Notes: generated by a model from the letters alone, not told the origin. DNA of 37,636 bases from Polyangiaceae bacterium (GCA_029261965.1 JAJDAH010000248.1:1-37636); one strand, 5' to 3'; counted from the first letter of the stretch, positions 8,423-16,796 are shown. Program-made: numbers and translations.

Positions 8423-10042
8423 TCACCCGCCGCAGCCGGGGTCGAACACGTGCACCGTCGTGTCCGGAGACGGAGCTCCCGACGTCGAGGTGAGAACGAA
8501 CCCGAAGCGGTCGCCGGCGGCCATGCCGAGCGCCGTCGGCGGGAACGCGAGGGTGACTGGAGCCGCCGCAGACAGGGACAGCGTGTCGCCGGTCCGCAAG
8601 ACTGCCCGCACGTTGCTCAACGATTGGTTGGCCGGGTTGCTCGCAGTGACGACAGCGGACGTGTCGGTGACGATGACACTTGGTCCGGCCAGCGCTTGGT
8701 TGAAATCGAAATCCGAGCCGTAGCTTTCGAGCGTCACGCTCCGACTGGCGTTGAAGGTCTCCTCGGTCCCGACCAGCAGCCATCGGTAGGCCACGCTCTG
8801 GGTTCGCGGTAGGCCCGCGTCGGAACGGGTGACTTCGTTGCTGGTCCAACCGAGCGCGCCGCTCGGACCGCCCGAGAAGAAATGCGCCGTTGGTGCGGTC
8901 GGCGCTTCGCCGGCGGTGCCGACCAGATTCTGCTCGCCGGCGTTTTGAGCCGTTCCCGTGCCCGCGTTTCGTTCGAGGCTGAAAACGGGAGCGAACCCGC
9001 TGGTCGTGTCCGTACGGTAGGTGACGAGTCGCGTCTCGCTGGAGGCCACCAAGAGTGAGGAAACCGACACGCCGGAAGACGGTTCGAGCGTCACCGTGGC
9101 GTTATTGGCGACCGGCGGAGTGAGCAAAGCCGCCGGGAAGAACTGTGCCGCGTTCTGCTTGACGACGAAAAACGATTCGGTGTTCGCGGATAGCACCGAA
9201 CCGATCGTTTCAGTGAAGTTGACGAGGGCGCCATCGATGGAGATCGAGTCCGCTCGCGGATCCGTGGGTAGGTCGAGCCAGCCGACCGAAAGCTTCCCGG
9301 TATTGACCGGTCCGAGCACCAAGATGCGGTTTCCGCTGCCGACGACCCAGCGGATGGGGAACGCAGGGCTGGCGACGGCGATCGGCTGGGGCTCGAGCGG
9401 GTTGACGATCCGCCAAGCCCTGAGACCCGACTCGGTGCCGACGACGACGACGTCGCCCATCGCCGCGATGCAGCGTGTCACGTCACCACCGCAAGCGACG
9501 TCGTCGCCCACGTCGATTTGTGTCGTACGAAAACCGATGGGCATCTCGCTTCCACAAGTATCGGTGTTGGTGTCGCAGTCCCGAGCCATGCAGACCGTCG
9601 CCGACGGGCAAATGTCGAACACGCAGCTGCCGCCGACGCACTGTCCCTCGAAGCAGGCGTTGCTCGGCGTGCAGTCGCCGTTGGTCGTGCATCCACCGGC
9701 GTCCACGCCGCCATTGCCCCCGCCGCCGCTCACGCCCGCACCGCCGCCGGAGCCTGCCGCCCCGCCGGTGCCGGCGCCCGCCACACCGCCAGTTCCACCC
9801 GCCGTACCGCCGGACCCGCCGGATCCGCTCCCGCCGCTGGTGCCGCCGCTGCCCGACGCGCCACCGGCGCTGGCGCCAGCGCCGCCACCGCTCCCCGAGC
9901 TGCCGCCGCCCCCGGTGGCCGAGGCGTCGCGTCCGTCTCCGTCTCCGTCTCCGTCTCCGATGAGGGACTTGTCGAGGTCCAGGCTACACGCGCTGCCGCC
10001 GATTCCGGTCGCGACGGCGAAAAAAAGTATCGCTCGCCGCAT
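8423..10042 (-). CDS. Gly-rich lipoprotein with Cys-rich motif and propeller-like domain
   Basis: This encodes 539 aa. The lipoprotein signal MRRAILFFAVATGIGGSAC puts the lipidated residue at Cys19. Then come a Gly-Asp repeat (about 29-37), a long Gly/Ser/Ala-rich linker (about 42-125), and a short Cys-rich segment typical of myxobacterial lipoproteins (NGDCTPSNACFEGQC, CVFDICPSATVC, DCDTNTDTC). The rest is beta-rich, with repeated 'VVVGTESGLRAWRIV' and 'SGNRILVLG' patterns suggesting a beta-propeller. The ATG overlaps the stop of the upstream TPR gene by one base, so it is the last gene of the kinase operon. It is probably a surface or periplasmic lipoprotein; no enzymatic motif is visible. 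Confidence 0.87.
   Translation of the reverse strand: MRRAILFFAVATGIGGSACSLDLDKSLIGDGDGDGDGRDASATGGGGSSGSGGGAGASAGGASGSGGTSGGSGSGGSGGTAGGTGGVAGAGTGGAAGSGGGAGVSGGGGNGGVDAGGCTTNGDCTPSNACFEGQCVGGSCVFDICPSATVCMARDCDTNTDTCGSEMPIGFRTTQIDVGDDVACGGDVTRCIAAMGDVVVVGTESGLRAWRIVNPLEPQPIAVASPAFPIRWVVGSGNRILVLGPVNTGKLSVGWLDLPTDPRADSISIDGALVNFTETIGSVLSANTESFFVVKQNAAQFFPAALLTPPVANNATVTLEPSSGVSVSSLLVASSETRLVTYRTDTTSGFAPVFSLERNAGTGTAQNAGEQNLVGTAGEAPTAPTAHFFSGGPSGALGWTSNEVTRSDAGLPRTQSVAYRWLLVGTEETFNASRSVTLESYGSDFDFNQALAGPSVIVTDTSAVVTASNPANQSLSNVRAVLRTGDTLSLSAAAPVTLAFPPTALGMAAGDRFGFVLTSTSGAPSPDTTVHVFDPGCGG
9935..9958. repeat. hexanucleotide tandem repeat, (GTCTCC)x4
   Basis: Four perfect copies of GTCTCC lie within the Gly-rich lipoprotein gene, encoding Gly-Asp repeats on the minus strand just after the lipidation site. 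Like the CTCGTC repeat near the left edge, its unit length preserves frame. Confidence 0.9.
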
Positions 10043-11001
10043 CAGAAACGCCCCTGGGCGAAGACGCCGCGAGGACCCATCGTCAACTGCGCGCTGACCG
10101 TCTTCTTTTCCTTGCTCGGGCTCAAGGTCTGCCAAACCACGATGCCAACGCCGGCCGCGGTCAGAACGCCGCCAACCGCGAACATGATGTTCGTGCGCGT
10201 CTGCAGATCGCTCGCGTGGTTGAACGTCGAGCTCGTCGGCGACTCGTTGAACGTGGTTTCGGCATCTTTGGCCGACAGTCCCAGGACGGTGGCGCCGGCG
10301 AGCGCCGCCAGCCCCGCGCCGGCCGTCGCGTACCCCGCAGTTTTCCAGATCCGGCTCGAGTCGCTCGGTCGATCGGCTTCGATGACACGAACGGGCTTTT
10401 TCACTGGCGGTGCCAGCGGGATCTTCTCGGGCGTCTCCGAAGGTTTTTCCTCGGCCGCGTCGGCGTCGATTTCTACGGACTCGCCGGCGTTTAGTGTGAG
10501 TGTGCGACGATCGACCGAGCCGTCGCTCCGAACGATGATGAGTGCGTGGCTTCCGGGTGCACCGTGGATTCGCGCCGGAATCGCGAGCTCCATGTGGTCG
10601 TCTAGCTGGACGCGAGATTCCTCTTCGCCAGCGACGACTATCGTGCCCACTTGCTTCTTGAGCTTGGCGAGCTGCTGGCGCGCGCGCGACGCCTGCTGCG
10701 AGTTCAGCGTCGGCGTCTCGAGGGCCAGGTTGTAGGCGTCGGCTGCCCGAGCGGCATTCCCCGCGGCTTCCCAGGCTTGTGCGGCCGTGTACAGAGCCAC
10801 GGCATGCCGCCTCAACTTGTGGGCAGCCTCGAACCCCAGGGCCGCCTCGGGATATCGCTTCTCTTTGAACGCTTGGGTGGCCTCGCCGTATAGGCGCCGC
10901 GCTTCGTTTTTGCTTGCTTCGTCCTGCCCGAACGCAGAAGTGGGGCTCATCACGGCGAGAGCGAGGGTTAGCGGGAGAAGAAGGCGAAGCCGTCGCGACA
11001 T
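10042..11001 (-). CDS. TPR/PEGA-style periplasmic membrane protein
   Basis: This encodes 319 aa. A cleavable signal peptide (about 1-25, SPTSAFGQ) is followed by helical repeats of TPR type (about 28-112: ARRLYGEATQAFKEKRYPEAALGFEAAHKL). A beta segment like a PEGA domain follows (about 117-172: GTIVVAGEEESRVQLDD... SHALIIVRSDG). After a Pro-rich linker there are two hydrophobic segments (about 222-245 and 272-290). This architecture is common next to Ser/Thr kinases in Myxococcota and may sense or scaffold at the envelope. It lies 72 bp downstream of the kinase gene on the same strand, and its stop overlaps the next start. The biochemical role is unknown. Confidence 0.85.
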   Translation of the reverse strand: MSRRLRLLLPLTLALAVMSPTSAFGQDEASKNEARRLYGEATQAFKEKRYPEAALGFEAAHKLRRHAVALYTAAQAWEAAGNAARAADAYNLALETPTLNSQQASRARQQLAKLKKQVGTIVVAGEEESRVQLDDHMELAIPARIHGAPGSHALIIVRSDGSVDRRTLTLNAGESVEIDADAAEEKPSETPEKIPLAPPVKKPVRVIEADRPSDSSRIWKTAGYATAGAGLAALAGATVLGLSAKDAETTFNESPTSSTFNHASDLQTRTNIMFAVGGVLTAAGVGIVVWQTLSPSKEKKTVSAQLTMGPRGVFAQGRF

Positions 11002-11073
11002 CGAGCCCCGAACCTAGCGCGGGTCCGGCCAGCGACCAACGCCCGCGCGTAATTCTGCGCCCCAAGTGCGCGG

Positions 11074-12807
11074 CTAGAAAGGGTTGTCCGGGATGTCCGG
11101 CTCGACCGGCGCGGCCGGCGGCTTTTTGACGGGGTTCGGCCGAGGGGCGGGCTTGTGAGCCGGCGTCGGCGGCGTGGCGACCTTCTCTGGCTCGATCGTC
11201 GGTTCCGGGTCGTCCTGTTTTTCGAGCTTGACCGTGATCGCGTCCGGCGCCTGGGAGTCGATCCGAATCGATCGCGCCTGGTAGCCGTCGGCTTCGACGG
11301 TGAGCGTGCCGCTTTCCCCGAAGCCGAGCCGTTCGATGGTTCGAACGCCTGGCGCAAGCTCGACACCGTCGAGCTTCAGCACGACGCCGTTCGCCGGTTC
11401 GGTCTCGATGGTGACCAAGTCCGCCGTGGGCGCGGGCGTGTTTGGCACGGTGGCGCCTTCCGGTGCCGGGGAAGGACCGAAAAGTTGATCCTTGAAAACG
11501 AAGGCGCCCCCGGCGAGCAAGACGGCGGCGGCCACCAACACCGCCCCGAAGACCAACGCGTTCGCTTTTCCGGGCGGCGGGGTCGAAGTCACTTGTGGTG
11601 GCGGCGTGCGACTACCCGGTGCGCTCGTGGATGTCGGCTGGGACGCGGCGGTTACTCCAGAAACTCCAGAAATCGACGGGAGTGAGCCTCGATTGGGGGC
11701 GCTCAGCGTGGCTGACCCCTGTGACTCGGGACCGGTGACCGACGACTCTCCGGGCCCGACGGACATGGGGGCCATGGCCGAAACGGCGGCGGCGTTCTCC
11801 ATTGCCTCGCGGATTCGTCGCTGGCGTTCCTCGACGATGTGGCCGGCGCGCTCGCGCACGACCGAGCCGATCTGTGCTCTCGTGACCACTCGCCCCGATT
11901 GGGCGATCCACTCTTCGAGCGCGTGCTGCATGCGCTCCGCCGTTGGGAACCGTTGCATCGGGTCGGGCGACATCGCGCGGAGCGTGATCGCCTCCAGACC
12001 GGGTGGATAACCCGAGAACATCTTGCTCGGGGCGTCGTATCGGCACTCGATCACCTGTTTGAGCGTCGCGAGCTGGTTTTCGCCCGCGAACGGCCGATGC
12101 CCGGTGCCCGCTTCGTACAAGCAGATGCCCAGCGCGAAGATGTCGCTACGACGGTCGACCCGTGCACCGGCCGCCTGCTCCGGCGACATGTACGCTGCTT
12201 TGCCCTTGATTTGCCCCGCGGTCGTTTGCTCGGAGGAGCTCCCGAGGGCTTTTGCCACGCCGAAGTCGGTGACCTTCACCGTGCCGTCGATGCCCACGAG
12301 AATGTTCTGGGGCGACACGTCTCGATGGACGACATCGAGGCGTTCACCCTTGTGGTTGCACAGCTCGTGGGCCGCGTGCAGTCCGGCGGCAGCGTCGGCG
12401 ATGATCCGAGCCGCCGCGCGCGGGTTGAGACGCTTGGGGACCGGCTTGCCACCCTCCGGAGGCTTGACCTTGACGAGTCGGGCAAGGCTCTCGCCGTTCA
12501 CCCACTCCATGGCCAGATACAGCACGCCCTGGTCCTCGCCGAGGTCGAAGATCTCGCACGCGTTCGGGTGATGCACGCCCGAGGCGACGCGGGCTTCGTC
12601 GAGAAACATCGTTTCGAACTGCGGATCCGCGGCGAGGGACGGGATGATCGTCTTGATCGCCACGACCTTGCTGAAGCCGCGCTGACCGAACTGCTGCGCA
12701 CCCCAGACGCGCGCCATGCCCCCCTGCGCGATCCCCACCAGGATTTGATAGCGGCCAAGCTGGGTGCCTGGCCGGACATTTCCCGTCTGTCCCGGACTGG
12801 ATGTCAC
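11074..12807 (-). CDS. transmembrane Ser/Thr protein kinase with PEGA domain
   Basis: This encodes 577 aa. The kinase domain spans about 20-300: glycine loop GIAQGGMARVW, ATP-binding Lys52 (VAIKTI), catalytic loop HRDVSPQN (161-168), DFG at 181-183, and APE-like YMSPE at 206-210. HRDVSPQN instead of HRDLKPxN is a common variant in myxobacterial kinases and keeps the catalytic Asp163. A disordered Ser/Pro linker leads to a single membrane span (about 416-436). A periplasmic PEGA domain follows (about 464-530: LVTIETEPANGVVLKLDG) and then a Lys/Pro tail. It probably senses an envelope signal and phosphorylates cytoplasmic targets. It is 78 bp downstream of a small lipoprotein gene and upstream of the TPR and Gly-rich lipoprotein genes, which likely form one operon. 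Confidence 0.95.
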   Translation of the reverse strand: MTSSPGQTGNVRPGTQLGRYQILVGIAQGGMARVWGAQQFGQRGFSKVVAIKTIIPSLAADPQFETMFLDEARVASGVHHPNACEIFDLGEDQGVLYLAMEWVNGESLARLVKVKPPEGGKPVPKRLNPRAAARIIADAAAGLHAAHELCNHKGERLDVVHRDVSPQNILVGIDGTVKVTDFGVAKALGSSSEQTTAGQIKGKAAYMSPEQAAGARVDRRSDIFALGICLYEAGTGHRPFAGENQLATLKQVIECRYDAPSKMFSGYPPGLEAITLRAMSPDPMQRFPTAERMQHALEEWIAQSGRVVTRAQIGSVVRERAGHIVEERQRRIREAMENAAAVSAMAPMSVGPGESSVTGPESQGSATLSAPNRGSLPSISGVSGVTAASQPTSTSAPGSRTPPPQVTSTPPPGKANALVFGAVLVAAAVLLAGGAFVFKDQLFGPSPAPEGATVPNTPAPTADLVTIETEPANGVVLKLDGVELAPGVRTIERLGFGESGTLTVEADGYQARSIRIDSQAPDAITVKLEKQDDPEPTIEPEKVATPPTPAHKPAPRPNPVKKPPAAPVEPDIPDNPF

Positions 12808-12885
12808 CAGCCAGCGAGTATAGAGGGCGCCCAGCGGCAGGCGAGCGGACTTGCCAACATCGGCCAGTGAGCCGAACGACGGCGG

Positions 12886-13098
12886 CTAATACGTCCCGGA
12901 TCGACGCGGCCCCGCCGCCAGGACCACCTTGTTCCCGTAGGCGGGCGGCGGCGCGACGTGGGGGGGAAGATGACGCCGTTGTTCGGGCGTGACTTGGGTT
13001 CGGGGCTGCATCTCAGTCGGGGGCGGCTTCGGGGGGGGAGCCCGGTGTGGGGCGCAGGCGAGCGCTCCCAAAGCGACGGTGGCCGCTAGCCAAAACAT
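12886..13098 (-). CDS. small proline-rich lipoprotein
   Basis: This encodes 70 aa. MFWLAATVALGALAC is a clear lipoprotein signal with Cys15. The short mature chain is Pro-rich and basic (PHRAPPPKPPP... RRHLPPHVAPPP). I chose the ATG at 13098 because the signal peptide starts there; the frame is open upstream without one. It is the first gene on the minus strand ahead of the Ser/Thr kinase, 78 bp away, and divergent from the nuclease-like gene. It may be a periplasmic partner or ligand of the kinase, but nothing in the sequence proves that. Confidence 0.65.
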   Translation of the reverse strand: MFWLAATVALGALACAPHRAPPPKPPPTEMQPRTQVTPEQRRHLPPHVAPPPAYGNKVVLAAGPRRSGTY

Positions 13099-13317
13099 TC
13101 GATGCAACGCGATCACTCTATTTACAACCTGACCTATCTGGCGCGCCCGCGCACGTCGCAGCGCGCCGGTGCAGTGCGTCACTCTGGGAGCCGGCGCGAG
13201 CCGCTCATTGCTCCCGACCCCCTCTCTGGGTGGAATACGGTTGGCCAAGACCAGGGGTTTCTGCCCGGAAGGCGACGGGTCGGCCGCTCGGCGCCGCGGT
13301 TTGGTACAAGCCTACCC

Positions 13318-13890
13318 GTGGACCGAGGCACGCGGGTTTTCTGGGGCCTGATCTTCGTGTTGTTGGGTGCGGGAGTTTTCTTCGCATTCAACGCAGAGAC
13401 GCGCCGTCGCAGCGTTCAGGCGAAAAAAGCGGCCACGGTTCAGACCGGTGAAATCGTGAGCTTTGTCCGCGCGGTCGACGGTGACTCAATCGTCGTTCTG
13501 AATCCGACTGGAGAGCGCGTCAGCGTTCGCCTGCTCGGAGTGAAGGCCTTCGCTCACGAGGGGAAGAACGCCACAGCCGTGCATGGTCGAGCGGCGTTCC
13601 AGATGCTCGAGCAGAAGCTGACGGACAAGGCCATCCGCGTGCGGCTCGAGACGACCGACAAACATGGCCGCGCGATCGCCGAGCTGTTCGTCGAGAACCA
13701 GAACCTCGGTCGGACGATGGTCCGAGAGGGGCTCGTGCTCGTCTACACCGTTTACCCGTTCAACTCGATGACGGACTACCTGGAGGAGCAGGCCACCGCC
13801 AGGGCGGAGAAAAAAGGGCTCTGGGGCAACTCGGAGACCGTCAAACAAGCCGAGCTCTTGGGTCGAGAGTGGCAGAGGCAGAGCGAATGA
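13318..13890 (+). CDS. membrane-anchored staphylococcal-nuclease-like protein, active site degenerate
   Basis: This encodes 190 aa. A single N-terminal membrane anchor (about 7-25: VFWGLIFVLLGAGVFFAF) places the rest outside the cytoplasm. Residues about 45-170 have the SNase (thermonuclease) fold signature: FVRAVDGDSIVVL with the DGD acids, VSVRLLGVKAF with Arg71, TDKHGRAIAELFV with Arg118, and ARAEKKGLWG at the end. Aligned on RLxGxDxPE, the calcium ligand corresponding to Asp40 is Lys76 and the catalytic Glu43 position is Ala79. Both arginines remain, and Glu81 lies two residues further on. The protein may therefore be inactive as a nuclease or have a shifted active site. GTG at 13318 is chosen to start just before the anchor. 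Its stop overlaps the channel's start (ATGA). Confidence 0.85.
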   Translation: MDRGTRVFWGLIFVLLGAGVFFAFNAETRRRSVQAKKAATVQTGEIVSFVRAVDGDSIVVLNPTGERVSVRLLGVKAFAHEGKNATAVHGRAAFQMLEQKLTDKAIRVRLETTDKHGRAIAELFVENQNLGRTMVREGLVLVYTVYPFNSMTDYLEEQATARAEKKGLWGNSETVKQAELLGREWQRQSE

Positions 13891-14939
13891 TTCCTACGCT
13901 CTTCCGGCTCATCGCACGGCGCGTCTTTTGTAATCCGTTGGCGCCGCTTCGCATCGGCGTGTTGTTGGCGGCGGTGTTGTTCTACGGGTCGAGCGGTTTT
14001 CTTTTTTTCGAGCTCCCCGAGAACCCCGCTCTCACCTGGGGAGACAGCATTTGGTACTCGGTCGTGACGGTGACGACGGTCGGGTACGGCGACCTGTATC
14101 CCTCGACGTTTGGCGGGCGCGTCATCGTGGCGATGCCGCTCATGTTTTTCGGTATCGGTCTTCTCGGCTACCTACTTTCGGTCGCCGCGAGCGCGCTCGT
14201 AGAGGCGAAGACCAAGGAGGCTCACGGAATGGCGAATCTCAAGCTGAAGGACCACCTGATCGTCCTCAATTACCCCGGCCTCGGCAAGCTCGAGAACGTC
14301 CTGGACGAACTCGCGGCCGACCCGGCGTTCGGAAAGTCCCGGGATGTGGCGCTCATCGACGAGAATCTGACCGAGCTACCCCCAGAGCTCGTTGCCCGCG
14401 ACGTGCACTATGTCCGCGGCAACCCCAGCCGTGACGAAACCCTGGCTCGTGCCAGCATCGACGACGCTGCCTACGCGATCGTTCTGAGCCGACTCGGGAG
14501 AGATCCTCGGTCAGACGACCAGAACGTCGTCGTCGCCCTCGCCATCGAGGCGCGCGCACCCAAGGTCCACACGGTCGTGGAATGTGTCGACGCGGCTACC
14601 GAGGAGCTGCTCAAGAAGGCTGGCTCGGACTGTGTCGTTTGCACTTCTCGGTTCGACGCGCACTTCGTCAGCGCCGAGCTCTTGAACCCCGGGGTGCAGG
14701 AAGTCATCGCCCAGCTCACCAGCAACCTCCGCGGTCAGCAGATCTACGTCACCCGTTTCGCCGGATCGAAGACCGTGGCGTTCACCGACATCGAGGCCAA
14801 GTGTCGGGAGCTGGCACACATTGCCCTGGGCGTCCAAAAGGACGGCAAAACCACGCTCAACGTCGATTCGGACCAAAAAGTCGTTCCGGGCGACGGCGTC
14901 ATCACGATGGGCGCGTCCCGGCTCGCCGAGCTGAGCTGA
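13887..14939 (+). CDS. potassium channel with cytoplasmic RCK domain
   Basis: This encodes 350 aa. Two membrane helices (about 22-42 and 78-102) flank a pore loop with the selectivity filter TVTTVGYGD (61-69). A cytoplasmic RCK/TrkA-N Rossmann domain follows (about 122-240: DHLIVLNYPGLGKLENVL, VALIDEN, VHYVRGNPSRDETLARASIDDA) and then an RCK-C-like part (about 265-350). This is the MthK-type layout: K+ flux gated by a ligand bound to the RCK ring. The nucleotide-binding glycine motif is altered (NYPGLGK in place of GxGxxG), so the ligand may differ. Start ATG at 13887 overlaps the stop of the nuclease-like gene by 4 bp, implying coupled expression and a joint function. Confidence 0.94.
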   Translation: MIPTLFRLIARRVFCNPLAPLRIGVLLAAVLFYGSSGFLFFELPENPALTWGDSIWYSVVTVTTVGYGDLYPSTFGGRVIVAMPLMFFGIGLLGYLLSVAASALVEAKTKEAHGMANLKLKDHLIVLNYPGLGKLENVLDELAADPAFGKSRDVALIDENLTELPPELVARDVHYVRGNPSRDETLARASIDDAAYAIVLSRLGRDPRSDDQNVVVALAIEARAPKVHTVVECVDAATEELLKKAGSDCVVCTSRFDAHFVSAELLNPGVQEVIAQLTSNLRGQQIYVTRFAGSKTVAFTDIEAKCRELAHIALGVQKDGKTTLNVDSDQKVVPGDGVITMGASRLAELS

Positions 14940-14962
14940 TCTTTGGCAAAAGGGGGGCGGGC

Positions 14963-14977
14963 GAGTCGTGACGACTC
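14963..14977. repeat. perfect 15-bp palindrome between two plus-strand genes
   Basis: GAGTCGTGACGACTC is a perfect inverted repeat (7-bp arms around a central G), 23 bp after the channel stop codon. It could be an operator, or a hairpin with a 5-bp stem and GTGAC loop. No T run follows, so a Rho-independent terminator is unlikely. Confidence 0.5.
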
Positions 14978-15180
14978 CCTGACCGAGAGATGACCATCGG
15001 CGGCGGTCCGCCGTGTTTCCCTCGTACGGTGAGAACCGACGAGCGGCCTAAACCTTTGCGCTCGATCGACCGTATCCTGAGAGAGAGGCCGCCCGCGAGT
15101 TCCCGCTCTGACGAGGCGTGCTCCGAGGTGTCGCGGCGCTTGCTTCGAACTTTCTGGTGGCGGATTCGCCCGTCCGCCTC

Positions 15181-15210
15181 ATACTAAAATTGCGTCCTTT
15201 TTCGTTTCTT
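15181..15210 (+). promoter_or_regulatory. AT-rich patch, possible promoter region of the phosphoesterase gene
   Basis: In a very GC-rich region, the bases from 15181 (ATACTAAAATTG, then a T-rich stretch) stand out just upstream of the gene starting at 15228. TACTAA could act as a -10 element, but no convincing -35 lies at the right distance. The rest of 14940-15227 holds only a short non-convincing open frame. Confidence 0.25.
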
Positions 15211-15227
15211 CGACCCTGACTTTCCCC

Positions 15228-16688
15228 ATGCAGCGCAAGCACAACCTCCTCGTCCTTTCGGATGTCCACCTCGGCAGTGATTTGGTTCACCACTCTCGGC
15301 CGGATGCCCCCGAACGCGCCGATTCGAGTCTCCGCAGGGATCGGGATCTGGCTGCGATGCTCGAATGGTATCGCGAGCATCGCGTGGGCAAGAAACCTTG
15401 GCGGTTGGTCATCGCGGGCGACTTCGTCGATTTCGTCGGCATGAGTGTCTCCGTGCCACAATCGAGGGTCGATATGCCGGGGGACGCTCTCGACTTGACA
15501 GAAGAGGAGCGCGCCCACGGGCTAGGTGGAGCCGTCGAGCATGCGGTTCTCAAATTGCAGATGGTGGGCACGCACCACGCCGAGGTGTTTGCGAGCCTCG
15601 CCCGATTCGTCGCCGACGGAAATCTCCTCGTGGTCGTTCGGGGGAATCACGACGTCGATTTTCATTGGGAGCCCGTGCAGCGCGAGTTTCTCTCGCTGTT
15701 GAGCGGTCACGCGCCACTCGAGCAAAGCTGTGTCGAGTTCGCCCCGTGGTTTTACTACGAAGAGGGCGAGATCTTCATCGAGCACGGGCACCAGTACGAC
15801 AGTTTCTGTTCCTACGAGAACGTCATGCATCCCGTTTCACCGCGTGACCCTCGCCGTTCCTCGCGCTCCATCTCCGACGTGTTGCTCCGGTATGTCGTAC
15901 GACCCACCCGCGGTATGCGGGAGAGCGGTCACGACGACATGACGATCGCGGACTACTTGCGGTTCGGCGCCCGGCTTGGAGCGACCGGCATGCTCGCGCT
16001 CGCACGGCGATTCTTCGGCGCGCTAGGTGCGCTCTTTGCGATCTGGCGCTACCAATTCGGCGGCGCGGCCGATTGGGTTCGTCAGGAGCACGATCGGAAG
16101 ATGCGCTTGCTCGCCGAGGCGCGTCAGATCAGCGAGTCGCGCTTGCGAGCTCTGGCAAAGCTTCAGCGTCCTCCGGCGACGAAGAGTCTGCTGATGATTC
16201 TCGCTTCGGTCATGCTCGACCGGATCGTCGTCGCCGTGCTCGGTCTCGCCCTCGTCGTGGCCGTCTTCTACTTCACCCCGACGTTCGAGTACGCCACGCT
16301 CGCCGCCGTCTTCGCGGCGAGCCTCGCGGCTGGGCTGGGCATCGCGTGGGCGCGCGCTCGAGGCCCGTTGGATGCGAGCGGCGAGCTGCGTGACTGCGCA
16401 CCTCGAGTGGCCAGGCTCTTCCCGGCGGCTTTCGTCGTCATGGGGCACACGCACTTGCCCGAAGTTCGTCAAGACGCCGACGCCGAAACGACCTACGTCA
16501 ACCTCGGCGCCTGGGCGGAAGAGGACAGCGAGGACGGGTGCGCACCCGCACTCCCAGCGACCAGAACACACCTGGTCGTTCAGAGTGTCGACGGTGAGCT
16601 CGTCGCCGAGCTGATGAAATGGGGCGACGCTGGGCCCGAGCGGTTCCAGCCGGGCTACCGGAGTGGCGCCGATCCGACGACGGCCTGA
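15228..16688 (+). CDS. calcineurin-like metallophosphoesterase with internal membrane hairpin
   Basis: This encodes 486 aa. All metal-binding motifs of the family are present in order: SDVHLG (Asp12, His14), GDFVDF (Asp65, Asp68), GNHD (139-142), EHGHQYD (His186, His188) and VMGHTHLPEV (His407, His409). The two last motifs are separated by more than 215 residues. This insertion holds a basic, helical stretch and two hydrophobic segments (about 333-348 and 354-374). The catalytic domain is therefore interrupted by a membrane hairpin, leaving both parts on the cytoplasmic side. The motif set resembles LpxH-type lipid phosphohydrolases, which would suit a lipid substrate at the membrane, but that is inference. 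The ATG at 15228 begins right at the fold. Confidence 0.9.
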   Translation: MQRKHNLLVLSDVHLGSDLVHHSRPDAPERADSSLRRDRDLAAMLEWYREHRVGKKPWRLVIAGDFVDFVGMSVSVPQSRVDMPGDALDLTEEERAHGLGGAVEHAVLKLQMVGTHHAEVFASLARFVADGNLLVVVRGNHDVDFHWEPVQREFLSLLSGHAPLEQSCVEFAPWFYYEEGEIFIEHGHQYDSFCSYENVMHPVSPRDPRRSSRSISDVLLRYVVRPTRGMRESGHDDMTIADYLRFGARLGATGMLALARRFFGALGALFAIWRYQFGGAADWVRQEHDRKMRLLAEARQISESRLRALAKLQRPPATKSLLMILASVMLDRIVVAVLGLALVVAVFYFTPTFEYATLAAVFAASLAAGLGIAWARARGPLDASGELRDCAPRVARLFPAAFVVMGHTHLPEVRQDADAETTYVNLGAWAEEDSEDGCAPALPATRTHLVVQSVDGELVAELMKWGDAGPERFQPGYRSGADPTTA

Positions 16689-16796
16689 GCCGAACGAATG
16701 CCGCCGGTAGTGGTCTCGCTGCGGCGGCGACCGCACGGATTTTCTTCTCGGGCAGGGCGCTCCTCAGCACCCTGCTAAGCTGCGACGACAAAGCGG

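Noticed and set aside
9720-9900. CRISPR-like or satellite repeat in the GC-rich stretch
   Set aside because: The repetition is irregular and simply encodes the Gly/Ser/Ala linker of the lipoprotein. There is no repeat-spacer pattern.
14990-15187. A short 65-codon frame between the channel and phosphoesterase genes
   Set aside because: It shows no recognisable motif, signal peptide or ribosome binding site and overlaps the AT-rich upstream region of the next gene.
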